Assembly: GCA_023213315.1 (NCBI GenBank)
Contig: JAKCPI010000825.1
Location: 62,001 to 126,000, forward strand
Source of the DNA: Euborellia annulipes
Lineage: Eukaryota; Arthropoda; Insecta; Dermaptera; Anisolabididae
Direction of reading: 5' to 3'
DNA length: 64,000 nucleotides
The notes beneath the pieces were generated by a model, which worked only from the letters and a program-made list of their open reading frames with translations, ran no database searches and was not told the origin of the DNA. Made by a program: the position numbers and the translations under genes. The stretch's first letter is position 1. Every line of letters starts with the position of its first letter. This document shows positions 50,805 through 60,304 of this stretch, piece by piece.

Positions 50805-51241
50805 TACTTCAAAGAATTTTCACGAAAGATTTTACTGATATACTTTTTAAAGAGCAACTAAAAAATAGTTGATTTATGAATTTTAAACAAGGTGGTATGA
50901 GGCAATTTTGAGAAAATCGAAAAAAAAACTCAAAAAGCACATCAGTAAAGTAGGCTACTAGTTCTTTTTGGAGGAATTTGTTCAAAAGTTTCGTGTCGTC
51001 CCAGTGTGGGGTGAGAGACACTTAACTATAAAATTTCAACTTCCTATTCTTGAAATATTTTATTCACAGACATACAAACAGTCACAGCCTAAGATAGACC
51101 ATGTTGCAAAAATCACAAATTTTTGGGCTCAGGGAACCTCAAAAAATGTATGCAATATTTCCACCAAACATCGAATTTTTGACATGATAGCAATACTTCT
51201 TATACTTTATTAGAAATATAGGATAGGTAAGAGAGAGTAAA
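50805..51241 (+). repeat. Family H, variant subfamily
   Basis: GGTACTTCAAAGAATTTTCACG, TTTTGAGAAAATCG, CACATCAGTAAAGTAG, CTATAAAATTTCAACTTCC and GGCTCAGGGAACCTC. It ends ATAGGTAAGAGAGAGTAAAAA. It lacks the 5' hairpin. Confidence 0.8.
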
Positions 51242-51399
51242 AATCAGCTGAGACTTTTAGACTAATTTCTTTTAGTTAAAAATACTTATTAAAAAAGTAA
51301 GAGTAAGTTTGAGTCTATTAAAAAAAAAAAAAAAAAAAATATCTCGACGTGTACAAAGATAAATTTTTTAACCACACCTGTTTGTTTGAATAGAGATCA

Positions 51400-51960
51400 A
51401 ATTTTTACACCCTCCCCGTTGGCTGGTTGTTCAAATTAGAAACAGATAATAAAAAATAGCCATTCATAAGCAACAGTTTATCGTTGATCTCGCCAGAGGC
51501 TGTCGGGCCAACATCCCAAATAACCGACCAATAATTCTATATAATAACCGTTTAGATAAATAAGCCAAAGTAAATATATTTTAAATTATACCCTTAACGT
51601 GGCTATTTAGATAGTGGCGCGTTTTTTATCCTTTTAGGAAAGGACTAGCGAGGAGAGAGAGAGAGGAGGAGCAGTGAACAAGACATGGTTCCTTCCTAAA
51701 CTGATCATCCATTTTTCATGCGATTGAAAACGTGCAAGCAACGCCATTAAACCCATGAAAAAGCTTAATAAATTCACTTTTGGCCGGCCATTTTGGGGCT
51801 ACTTAATAAAAACAACACACGCACGCATGGATGGAGAGACGAATGCACGCATGGACGGCCCAGCATCACCATTTCGTGTCTAATTTCACTCCTGCCAGAG
51901 CCAATTATCAATCCATCCGGCCCAAAAATAAAATCGTTTGATTTTTTTCACCTTTGATGG
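51400..51960. other. Long non-repetitive island (strong candidate regulatory element)
   Basis: CGTTGATCTCGCCAGAGGC, CGTGGCTATTTAGATAGTGG, GCAACGCCATTAAACCCATG and CTTTTGGCCGGCCATTTTGGGG, then GCCAATTATCAATCCATCC. Near 51950 CACCTTTGATGG fits the TCF/LEF consensus. The imperfect pair CACGCATGGATGG/CACGCATGGACGG lies at about 51820-51858. No frame and no second copy. The most complex non-coding block in the window. Confidence 0.48.
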
Positions 51961-51996
51961 TGTTATTTAAAAAAAAAATTTTAGTGTACCGCTATA

Positions 51997-52490
51997 AAAA
52001 AAATCTGGTGTGACTGGTCGCACTTACCCTTCGGAAAGAGAAAGTTGTGTACTGTGCTTGTCACACCAGATTTTTTGTGTCGACATATATTAGGCTCCGA
52101 CAGTACGGTACATTTGAATTCAAGATGTAAAATTTATATGGGAAAATATTTATATTTTGTTACGATGGCAACTATTTCTCTAATCTTCCCTATGGAGTAC
52201 AAGAGTAAAGTGGTCTTCAGAAGATTTCAACGACAAAATGAGAATATACATTTTAAAGAGAATCTAAAAAATAATTGATTTTTGAATTTTAATCAAAATC
52301 GCTGGAGCGAATTTTGAGAAAATAGAAAAAAACTGAAAAAGTGCATCTATAAAGTAGTAGTACTTTTGGGCCGATTTTGACCAAAAGCTTCGTGTTACAT
52401 CGTATGGAGGTGTCTAAATTAAATATAAAATTTTAACCGCCAAGCTCTTTCTGTTCTTGAGATATTTTGTACACAGACACGCAGACAGAC
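51997..52490 (+). mobile_element. Family H copy, 3'-truncated, shortened hairpin
   Basis: AAAAAATCTGGTGTGACTGG + TCGCA, then CTTACCCTTCGGAAAGAG and AAGTTGTGTACTGTGCTTG, so part of the left arm is deleted. The frame 52045-52278 is open and ends ...FRRFQRQNENIHFKENLKNN. The copy stops in the CAGACAGACAGACAC tract. Confidence 0.83.
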
Positions 52491-52491
52491 A

Positions 52492-52603
52492 GACACATTT
52501 TGGCTGGGGGAAGGGGCCATGAGGCCAGCCATCCTCCGGGGGGGGGGGGGTCTGAAAGGGCCCATATTGACTTGGGGAGGGCCCCCTAGTTACACCCATG
52601 GTA
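52492..52603 (-). mobile_element. hAT-like end fragment
   Basis: On the minus strand CATGGGTGTAACTAGGGGG + CCCTCC, with a C-run, is a common hAT terminus type. The partner end is missing; it abuts the truncated H copy. Confidence 0.45.
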
Positions 52604-52604
52604 C

Positions 52605-52995
52605 CCGAATATTTCCAATTGGAACTTAATGATTACAAAAATAATTTTTACGCAAATAAATTGATATTATTTTATTCAAATTTACCCAAAAATAAATTGC
52701 TGTAAATTAAAATATTTGCAAGAACAATGAAAGCACAAACAGTATTTATGTGAACATTCTACCTATTCATATATGTCAAAATACAGAAACCGTTTGACTG
52801 ATCAAAATTTGTAAAATATTCTTAGGATCTCGGTACCACAAACTAATGTGGGCATAACCGAATTGTCAAAAAATATCAAGAATAAAAATCCCATTAAATG
52901 TTAATATTGTGATTATTTTTATTTATTTGTAATTTTTCTATGATATTATATTGTACTTTTTCACTAGCTCATTTAAACATATTTTTGAATAAAAA
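52605..52995. other. AT-rich sequence, no gene seen
   Basis: No supported feature. Confidence 0.4.
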
Positions 52996-52999
52996 AGTA

Positions 53000-53265
53000 A
53001 AAATCTAAATGGTGTGACTGGCGCCCAGGTTTACACAACTTTCTCTTACCTTCGGTAATCAAATAGTTATGTTCTGTGCTTGTCACACCAGAAATTTTTT
53101 GTGTCGACATGTATTTAGTTCCCGACATGACAGTATGGAACATATGAATATCAGATGTAAAATTTATAAGTTTGCGGAAAATATTTATATTTTGTTACCA
53201 TGGCAACCATTTGTCCTATCTTCCCTATGAAATACAAGCAGGAAGGGGGTCTCTTAGAAGATTGA
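53000..53265 (+). repeat. Family H, 5' half
   Basis: AAATGGTGTGACTGG, TTACACAACTTTCTCTTACC, TTCTGTGCTTGTCACACCAG and TTTTGTGTCGACATG, then GTTACCATGGCAACC. Similarity ends at AGAAGATT, inside the small-ORF region. Confidence 0.8.
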
Positions 53266-53299
53266 CCAATAGAAATAAAGACTATCTTACCCTTGATAA

Positions 53300-53670
53300 T
53301 ATAATTATTTGATTTGTCGGAGTGCAAAAGAGAAAAGAGGGCGAGGAGCTAAATAGGCGAAAGCTTATAAATCGAGCGAGTTCTCATTTTATTGAGCAAT
53401 TTGTTCGAGATGAGTGTTGGCCCCCAAAGAGAGATCTTTTTTCTTAAGTTTGCAACTTGTGCCGATTTGCTGAGCCCAACCACCCCCTGTTTCTACCCTA
53501 TCTACCTCCCTCATGCCATTGGCCCTCGAGTTGCACTCGCCGTTTCTATGGCAACCGACGGAGGCTGAGCCGGATGCGCCGCGGACTAATCTATTCAACG
53601 TTTAGATCAATATCTCGACAGAGGGCTCCACCCCCGCGTATCCGGGAAAGCCGCTAAGTGGGGGCTAATC
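53300..53670. other. Non-repetitive island (candidate regulatory)
   Basis: CAACCACCCCCTGTTTCTACC, TCATGCCATTGGCCCTCGAG, GTTTCTATGGCAACCGACGG (X-box-like GTTTCTATGGCAAC) and CGTTTAGATCAATATCTCG. GTTNCCATGGNAAC-type words are RFX sites in animals, so an RFX site is a fair inference. Opposing 66- and 69-codon frames have no domain. Confidence 0.38.
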
Positions 53671-53984
53671 AAACTATTAAATAATCAAGGATGTTTAAAA
53701 AATCACATTGTTAATTTTTTTTAGTTTTGAAAATGCAAATATGGTTTAGCGCTAAAGCTGATATCTCAAAAAGGGAATGAGATATTCAAAAAAAAAAATT
53801 CCTAAATTATCTACATGAAATGAACTTTAATTTAGTAAAATAAAAATATTGTGTATTTTGTTCTTTCTATTTCTTAAGTCATTTATATATTGTTTTCAAG
53901 AAATGTGGGGTTCTCTCAATCCCAATGAATGGCTACAGCTTTTAAATGAAAGGTATAAACTATGTTTACGAAATCTAAATTTAA

Positions 53985-54062
53985 ACGAAGCTGCCAAAAT
54001 ACGTTTTGAGGTCCCTAGAATTCATTTAAGTAGTTTTTGGAATAATGCCTGTGTGTAATTTT
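53985..54062 (-). repeat. Fragment of the repeat at 20640-20950
   Basis: GAAGCTGCCAAAATACG + TTTTGAGGTCCC and CATTTAAGTAGTTTTTGGAAT match 20690-20765 closely. It forms the C-terminal part of a 69-codon frame (53849-54058), which is therefore not a gene. Confidence 0.7.
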
Positions 54063-54147
54063 TTTTAAAAGTTAGTCTTTTTAAATGTATTAAAAATAAT
54101 AAAAATGGGGGAACATATACATAAAATTTTACTTTTACTGTCGTTTA

Positions 54148-54474
54148 GCCACCATGTTCAAGAAACGTTTACATGACAGCAAAAATCTTCATAATAACTG
54201 AGAAACTCTAGCTAATCTTCAAGTTAACGATCAAATCAAAGATAAATACAAGGAAGGAAACTTTGTCGATTTTTATAAATATTTGAATGCAAAAGAGTTT
54301 CCAAATTTACAACAATTTGCTTGTAAATTTTTGAGACTACCAAGTTGTGCGAACAAACATTTTCCAGGGTGAATGAAGTATTTGAAATCAAAGAACGGGA
54401 CAAATTTATCCCATGATCTTTTACAATCACTGCTTGTAATTAGTGTGACAGATTTTAATCCTAACTACAAATAG
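54148..54474 (+). pseudogene. hAT transposase C-terminal remnant
   Basis: The plus strand encodes ...LANLQVNDQIKDKY, then NFVDFYKYLNAKEFPNLQQFAC, in one frame. A neighbouring frame gives LCEQTFSR, and the first frame resumes with MKYLKSK...NLSHDLLQSLL...DFNPNYK. This order (FYxxL...FPNL...FA, then CEQTFS, then MK..KSK...NL...L.S.L) is the C-terminal dimerisation region of hAT transposases of the ZBED5/GTF2IRD2/SCAND3 type. The frame shifts on both sides of CEQTFS and an in-frame TGA before MKY (plus one near 54202) show it is dead. The N-terminal BED zinc finger and catalytic region are absent. It may be the source of one of the local hAT MITEs, but no termini link them. Confidence 0.72.
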
Positions 54475-55176
54475 ATACTCCAAAAAAAAAAAGTACAGGT
54501 CCATCATTCTCATTAAAATTTCCATAAAACTTATTTTATAATATATCCATACACGTGGCTCGTTTCAAATATATTGAATTTGGCCCTTGCGGCAGAAAGT
54601 TTGGAGTAGAGTAATTTCATATTCACAGTTAAAGATCTAGTAATGTTTAGGCCTTGAAAGAAAAGTTTGGAACAATTTGGTTAGGAAAAAAATTGTTCCA
54701 CCCCATCATTAAAAAAAATATATTTAGAGATGTTTTTATCTCTTTTAGCAATGAGAGTATTTTGACAACATCGAGAGATCTCTTGAGAGAAAATCATCTC
54801 TTCGTTTGTTGGCAAAAAATTGAAAGTTATAAACTCGAAAACATACCCGTACGGAAATAGTATATGCCCTAAAATATAAGCGAATATGAGCACCTATAAT
54901 TGCTTATATCCCCACTTATAAGCAGAAATATGACCTGAAACTTATATTCTTCAATTTATATATTAACTTATAAGAAAAATTATAATCGGATATAATTTGA
55001 ATTATAACCAATAGATATAACTTTTTATATGTCTCGAAAATTATATTTTGGATTATATTATAGTATATCCAAAGATATAATTTTTTATTATAATTGTAAT
55101 TATATTCGCAAATATGACTGCATTATACATATTCATGATGGTACAGTGACTCTTTAGTTTCTTACGAGGGACTTAT

Positions 55177-55438
55177 CAGGGGCGTATATAGGGGCGAGGC
55201 CCAGGGGGCCCGCGCCCCCCCCCCCGAAATTTCCCAAACACATATACATATATAGGGATATACAGCATCAGCGCAACAAATTTTTTCGCAGGACGGAAAA
55301 CTTTGGTTCCGCAAAAGAAAAAAATGTTCCGCAAAAAATTTCGTGTGAAAAAAATTTAGTTTCTTAAAAAAAATTTTCCACAGAAAAATTTTTGAGTTCG
55401 GGCCCCCCCCCCGAAAAAAATTTCTATATACGCCCCTG
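55177..55438. mobile_element. hAT-type MITE (CAGGGGCGTATATAG ends)
   Basis: It starts CAGGGGCGTATATAGGG and ends TTCTATATACGCCCCTG. Flanks GGACTTAT and GTACTTAT are an 8-bp TSD with one mismatch. C-runs stand inside both ends. GTTCCGCAAAA-type words repeat in the core. It is inserted in the 54844-56250 element. Confidence 0.85.
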
Positions 55439-55485
55439 GTACTTATTAATAATTAACCGGTAAAATAAGAAAAAAATAAAAATTA

Positions 55486-55590
55486 GGAGAAATAGTTGCC
55501 ATAGTAAGAAAATATAAATATTTTCCCCATGTTTACGATTTTTTATTTATTTACATTTTGAATTCTAAATTTTTTGTCTGTGTTCCGGGA
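55486..55590 (-). repeat. Family H body fragment
   Basis: AGGAGAAATAGTTGCCATAG, AAAATATAAATATTTTCCCC and ATTTTGAATTCTAAATTTTTTG match the small-ORF region of H on the minus strand. Confidence 0.65.
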
Positions 55591-55964
55591 GAGTCTCGGA
55601 AAGGATATTATTCACAAAAAATCTTAAGTTCATGAATAATTAACCGTTAAAATAATCTATATATTATAAAAATGAATTGGGAAAATGTTTGTATGTACCG
55701 GTATGTACGGTATTTATCTAAAGCATTGTATTTTTTTTTATTTATTGTTTTTATCAATCAATTTTTTTCAGAAAATTATGTTTCTACAAATAAGGCATTT
55801 TATCATATAATGTTATGTCTTATTTTTATATCGTGATATATCACGATCCAAAATTCAACATCATTTAATTTTTAAAACGTTTATCAATTTCGAGATTTTT
55901 AATTTATAAAAGTGAATGTCTACGAGTTTTAGATAAAATAAATCAAAAAAGTGAAAATAGCAGA

Positions 55965-56010
55965 GAAAGAAGGGGGGAGGAGGGGTAATTACCCCGCCAT
56001 CGACAAGGGG
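55965..56010. repeat. Scrap of the CAAGGGCGGAT MITE
   Basis: GGGGGGAGGAGGGGTAATTACCCC resembles the left inner block of 3531-3789 and 57704-57973. Confidence 0.4.
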
Positions 56011-56254
56011 TTACATTATAGATTATAACCATAAATTATATTTTAAAATTTATAATTTAAATTATAAGCGTAAGATTATATCCTGAGAATTATAATATAA
56101 AATATAAGCCTAGGCTTATAAGTTTGAACTTATAATAAAACGCTAAAATATTATATATTCTTGCTTATATATTTGCTTATAACCTAAAATATGACCTAGC
56201 TTACATTTTAAGCTTATATTTTTTGCCATATTTTTTCCGTACGGGTATAGCCTA

Positions 56255-56735
56255 ACAGGTGTCTCAAAAATGCTATAATTTTCTTTTTGGCTGTTTAAAA
56301 ATAATTACAGACGATCCTTTTTTTTTTTTTTTTTGAAAGCCAAATAAAGGGCGATTTTGATTCAAAACTAATACTAGATGAAATTTCATTTAATTATTAA
56401 AATAACAGCTCGGGTAATTTTATTTTAGTAAAAATTGATTATAATATTCAATTTTTAAAAGATGAGAAGAAAATTGTGGTGAGAAATATGGAATTAGCAC
56501 CTTTTTTCCTGTGCAAAGTGTTTTTGATTAAGTAAATTAAATATAAATACCACGTGTTATAAATAATATAACAAGATATGTTAACTTAAATAAAAAAAAA
56601 AATTTAATTCATAGTCATTATTTATTTATTAATCCAAAATTTAATGTTCTTTCAAAAAAATTTTCAATCAAAATCAAAAAAGATTAGAATTTAATTAATG
56701 TAAGGGGTTAAAAAAAAAAAGGAAAAAGCGAGAGT
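56255..56735. other. AT-rich sequence, no gene seen
   Basis: No supported feature. Confidence 0.4.
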
Positions 56736-56739
56736 CTAT

Positions 56740-57200
56740 TGGCTTTCGATAAAATGAATGTCAAGAGAGCAACCATTTCGTTCCAAGGCTAGACGACGAC
56801 AAGCGACATCGTCATCATCGTCGTAGAAGAGGTTGTTTCATTTTATTTTCCCACCAAGTTGCCATCCAATTCGCGTGCAAATGGCTTGCGTATTAAACCC
56901 ATCATTTGAATACATTCTCCATCTTATTTAAGCGCCATCTTGGAAGTGGGAACCCTCCACTTGAAATGGGGGGTTGGCGTCGTGTGGGGGGGGGGACACA
57001 CGCGTGCGCCCCTCATTCTCTGGCGCCCATCTAATCTTATAGAACAACTGGCGCCCTCTCCCCTTCCCCTCGGGGCAAACTTGATAAGATAATCAACGTT
57101 GCCAACTTTAAACGCCGGCAATCTCCATTTTCACCAACACACCATGGTTAAATTCTACAAGCCCTCTTTTTTTCTCTCCTTCTCTCTTTATTTTACGCCA
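56740..57200. other. Long non-repetitive island (strong candidate regulatory element)
   Basis: TCTATTGGCTTTCGATAAAATG, GAGAGCAACCATTTCG, GACGACGACAAGCGACATCG with TCATCATCGTCGTAG (an ACGACGA/TCGTCGT stem), ACCAAGTTGCCATCC, GCGTATTAAACCCATC, TTATTTAAGCGCCATCTTGG and AACACACCATGG. It has a G-run at 56987. The minus-strand 65-codon frame covers only part and has no domain. Confidence 0.43.
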
Positions 57201-57539
57201 TCATAAAAAGATACGACTTATGATTGATTATTTTATTCAAGCGAAAAAAAAAACTTTAATATGAGAAGGTTAAATAAATTTATTTTTCAGGAGGAATAAT
57301 TTAATTTGCGATAGATCTAACCCTAATGATCAAAATTTAGAACGAGAAGTGAATTTCTAACCTCTAGAGCAAGAGTGAGACATCTACTAAGGCCCGAGAC
57401 AAATTAGTTGAATTTTCTGAGGATTATAAAATAAGTAAATAATTTTTTGGGTGGTGGGCTCGCCCTGGCCGGCCTAGATTTGAAAAAGTAAAAAATAATA
57501 AACACCCATATCAAATTGGGCTAGGTGTCACCTTTGGGA

Positions 57540-58140
57540 AAATTCGGGTACTAGTACTTTACTGATGTACTTTTTTAGTTTCTAACAAAGCTGTGAGTGT
57601 TATTTATTGGCGATTTAAATTCAAGTACTTTTTTAGTTTTCCACTTTTCTCGAAAATCCCATTAACGATTTCTTTGAAATTTTAAATATTTACTATTTAC
57701 GGTCAAGGGAGGATACAAGGGGAAGGGGAGGGGTAAAGGGGGTAATTACCCTCCCCGAGATTTGAGAAAAATATTTTTTTTGAAAAAAATTGTATTTTTA
57801 ATATAAATTTTAAAAACTAATTCTTAAAAATTTGATTTCCATATATATTCTGGTAAACAACTACAGAATGTACCTTTCTTTATATTACCGATAATAAGAA
57901 AAAAATTGTGTGATGTGCGACCAGTCCCCAGATTACCCCCCCCCCCCCGAGAAACAACCTGGATCCGTCACTGTTTACGGTATACAAAACAAATAACGCT
58001 AGGTCTCGCCTTTGGGAAACCTCGATTACTAGTACTTTACTGATGTATTTTTTTCCGGTGTACAAACCAAATTACGCTGTCCCGTTTTTGGAAGACTTTG
58101 AGTACTTTACTGATGTAGTTTTTTTCCAATTTTATCAAAA
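57540..58140 (-). repeat. Family H fragments around a hAT MITE
   Basis: GGTACTAGTACTTTACTGATG, CTTTTTTAGTTTTCC and CTCGAAAATCCCATTAACG match the minus-strand H body. The pattern restarts twice after the insertion (58026 and 58089), so at least two or three eroded body pieces lie in tandem. CTAGGTGTCACCTTTGGGAA, CTAGGTCTCGCCTTTGGGAA and CTGTCCCGTTTTTGGAAG recur about every 60-70 bp outside the insert. Confidence 0.6.
57704..57973. mobile_element. hAT-type MITE, CAAGGGCGGAT family, 8-bp TSD
   Basis: TTTACGGT is exactly duplicated (57696-57703, 57974-57981). It starts CAAGGGAGGATAC and ends TGGATCCGTCACTG, and has the same inner blocks as 3531-3789, including TGTGCGACCAGTC from the family H arm. 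It is inserted in an H fragment. Confidence 0.88.
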
Positions 58141-58439
58141 GAAAAAACCACCGAGCTTCAGCTTGGTAATCCCGGCACTAAAAGATGATTTCCTATATAT
58201 TCTGGTAAACAACTATCATTAAAGGGTAAACAACGATCATTAAAGTAAAGTGGACAATACATGTTCGATCACTTAGTAAATTTTGATTTAAGGAATATTA
58301 TTTTTCTCTTAAGGAATCCCAGTAATGAGATTAAAAGATGTTTAAGAATAATTAGTTGTTAGTTTATATATTGGCATTGCTCATTAAAGGACACATTCCT
58401 TTCTAGTTTCGTATTTATCCTTCCTAATCAACCATTCTC

Positions 58440-58760
58440 ATCTCTAATGACTATTCAAATTTTAGCCGAGTCATACAATTTTTATCTTGATATATATAAT
58501 TAGTGGCACAATATATTCTCTGTTTGGAACATGATAAATGATAATTAGTCACTGGCTCTTGGTGGACCATTCTTCTTATGACAAATTCATTGGTTCCATC
58601 ATGAGACAGCAAAGTTGCAACTCCTTCAGCAGCGACCCCTTTGAGACCCTTTTGGTCCCGGATGACCCCAAAGATGATGACTATTGTCCTGGAACCCTCC
58701 GGAACCTAACAACGAGACGTCTGATGGCCGATAACTGTCCCTAGTTATTAATAACTCCGA
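58440..58760 (+). other. Non-repetitive island; possible short exon
   Basis: A 68-codon frame (58538-58744) has balanced codon use and an acidic stretch VPDDPKDDDYCPG. The base composition over 58600-58740 is unusually high-complexity for this window. There is no obvious 3' splice site and polypyrimidine tract directly upstream, and I recognise no family. It may equally be conserved non-coding DNA. Confidence 0.3.
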
Positions 58761-58764
58761 TTCA

Positions 58765-59435
58765 CTTCATATATCATGTTTTTTTTCTATATTCCTTTAT
58801 AATAGGACTTTGCACCTAGCAAAAAATTTAATCATTGAACAGAAATTTCCTTTTCTATGCAAGAAATAGTAGGTGAATTTGATTATTTATTAAGGGGAAA
58901 AATAAACGGTGTGAAGTATGAGAAAAACCAAAAGGAAATAAAGAGGAATATTAGAAATTCTTTTAGAATATTTTTTTTATTTTTCTCCAGTCGGAGGGAT
59001 AAAAAAAATTCCACAACTTTACTAATGATCTTATTTATAAGATCTGATAGCCATATTAAAGTTGATCCTTGATCTAAGGCCTTTATAATCATTTTAAATT
59101 TCATAAATAATATATTAATCATCAATTTGTGGTTTTCTGATGAAGAGATTCTAAGAACTTATGTGGGAAACTTGCAGCGGATATTGATTTAATTAAATAA
59201 ATATTTTAAATTCTTAACAACTAGATATAGTCCAGGATCCCAGGCTCATTTTTACAAGTTATTACTATCAAGCTAATTTTCCGTGAGTAGCTTCATTTTG
59301 ATGAGACGACCAATTTTTCCTCTTGCAACAATTCTTGATTGTGGTAGCTAACAGGAGTAGCAGGTATATAATATATCAATTTGACGATTCTCAAAATTTA
59401 TTAATATTTATGAGTTTTTCATTAAATCTTGAGGA
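58765..59435. other. AT-rich sequence, no gene seen
   Basis: No supported feature. The opposing 71- and 80-codon frames at 58857-59125 are AT-driven. Confidence 0.45.
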
Positions 59436-59439
59436 AATT

Positions 59440-59588
59440 AGCAAATTATTTGACCTTTTTTTTGCGTGCGAGTCTCATCCCATCTTTTCAGACTAGGGTT
59501 TCAGCTGGTTTTTGGCCGAAACTGAAACCACGACTGAAACTGGCCGAAACCTTAACCGAAACCAAATATTCGGTCGGTTCCTAATAGG
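59440..59588 (+). repeat. TTTCGGCCGAAAC-type repeat, right half
   Basis: CAAATTATTTGACC...GCGTGCGAGTCTCATCCC, TTTTCAGACTAGGG, GGCCGAAACCTTAACCGAAACC and AATATTCGGTCGGTTCC match 2570-2757. Confidence 0.8.
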
Positions 59589-59594
59589 AATATA

Positions 59595-59745
59595 ATTCCC
59601 TACAGTTACAGGCACCAAGAGCCTGAGGGATGGGCATGAACCATTCCAAGATTAATCCCCTCCTGGGGCCTTGTACCCGGATAGTGATACGGGTACTACA
59701 ATAGATCTATAAGGTCGCAGACATCAAATCAATCAATCAGTTGTC
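59595..59745 (+). mobile_element. LINE-like 3' end with (ATCA)n tail
   Basis: GAGGGATGGGCATGAACC and CCCCTCCTGGGGCC precede CTTGTACCCGGATAGTGATACGGGTAC, a GTACCCG/CGGGTAC hairpin. AAGGTCGCAGAC and ATCAAATCAATCAATCA end it. A conserved 3' hairpin plus a short tandem tail is typical of several non-LTR clades. No coding part remains. Confidence 0.42.
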
Positions 59746-59969
59746 GATACCTCTTAGCAAAATGGATGTGGGTGTGTGTTTGTGTTTGTTAAAATATAAT
59801 TAATTCTTCAACTCACCAACTGAATAAGGAGGCCTAGATTGAAATAACTCAGCTTAGTTCTGATGCCGAATTGCAGAGGAGAGAGACAAAAATCTGCAAA
59901 AGAAAACATCAATTATAATAAGAAATGTTTTTTTTAAAAATAAAAATATACCCGAAAGAATTACTGCAT

Positions 59970-60001
59970 TAGTTAAAAAAAAAAAAAAAAAAAAAAAAAA
60001 T
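59970..60001. repeat. A-tract of about 30 nt
   Basis: An uninterrupted A-run ending at 60000. Confidence 0.95.
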
Positions 60002-60159
60002 TGAAATAGTAGGTATTAGAGGTACTAAGAAGGAAAAAAGTATGCCTAAGACTTGATAAAAAAAATAATAAAAGACTGGTATAACTGGGAAATAAATGCC
60101 AGTCGTTGAATGGGACAGGCCCGACTCTATGAATTTAAATATAAGTAATATGTACTTTC

Positions 60160-60300
60160 AAGCCGGGGGGAGGGCTGGCAACTGAGTAGAGCAACAGTCA
60201 CTGAGATCGTTGCGGTTAAGCTGATGTCAGGCACGGGGAAACCTCGGATAGGTGACCCCGAGGAACCAGCGAGTGGAACGTCCCCCGGTAGCCATCGGTA
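60160..60300 (+). mobile_element. 5S rRNA-like repeat (SINE3-like), copy 2
   Basis: GGCTGGCAACTGAGTAGAG, CAACAGTCACTGAGATCG, GCGGTTAAGCTGATGTCAGGC, CCTCGGATAGGTGACCCCGAGG. The order GGTTAAGC..GTC.GGC...CTCGGAT.GGTGACC follows 5S box A, intermediate element and box C. The 39463-39600 copy shares the first 70 bp. The head and stem of true 5S are not intact. Confidence 0.55.
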
Positions 60301-60304
60301 CTAT

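Larger units (their letters stand above)
54844..56250. mobile_element. 1.4-kb TIR element (TACCCGTACGGAAA) with dense TATAAGC/AATTATA repeats
   Basis: It starts TACCCGTACGGAAA and ends TTTCCGTACGGGTA, a perfect 14-bp inverted repeat whose outer TA may be the duplicated target. For about 250 bp inside each end, words such as CTTATAAG, AATTATA, GCTTATAT and ATATAAGC recur in both orientations. The centre has taken in a hAT MITE (55177-55438) and an H fragment. No transposase. The TA target suggests the Tc1/mariner group, which is inference. Confidence 0.7.

Noticed and set aside
53849..54058. 69-codon frame as a gene
   Set aside because: Its C-terminal third is the same interspersed repeat as 20690-20765 and its N-terminus is AT-driven.
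57540..58140. CRISPR-like regular array (CTAGGT-type units about every 60-70 bp)
   Set aside because: The units are eroded family H fragments in a eukaryotic context, not identical repeats with unique spacers.
60196..60295. Functional 5S rRNA gene
   Set aside because: The internal control region is recognisable but the outer stem and 5' third do not match 5S, and a diverged dispersed copy exists.
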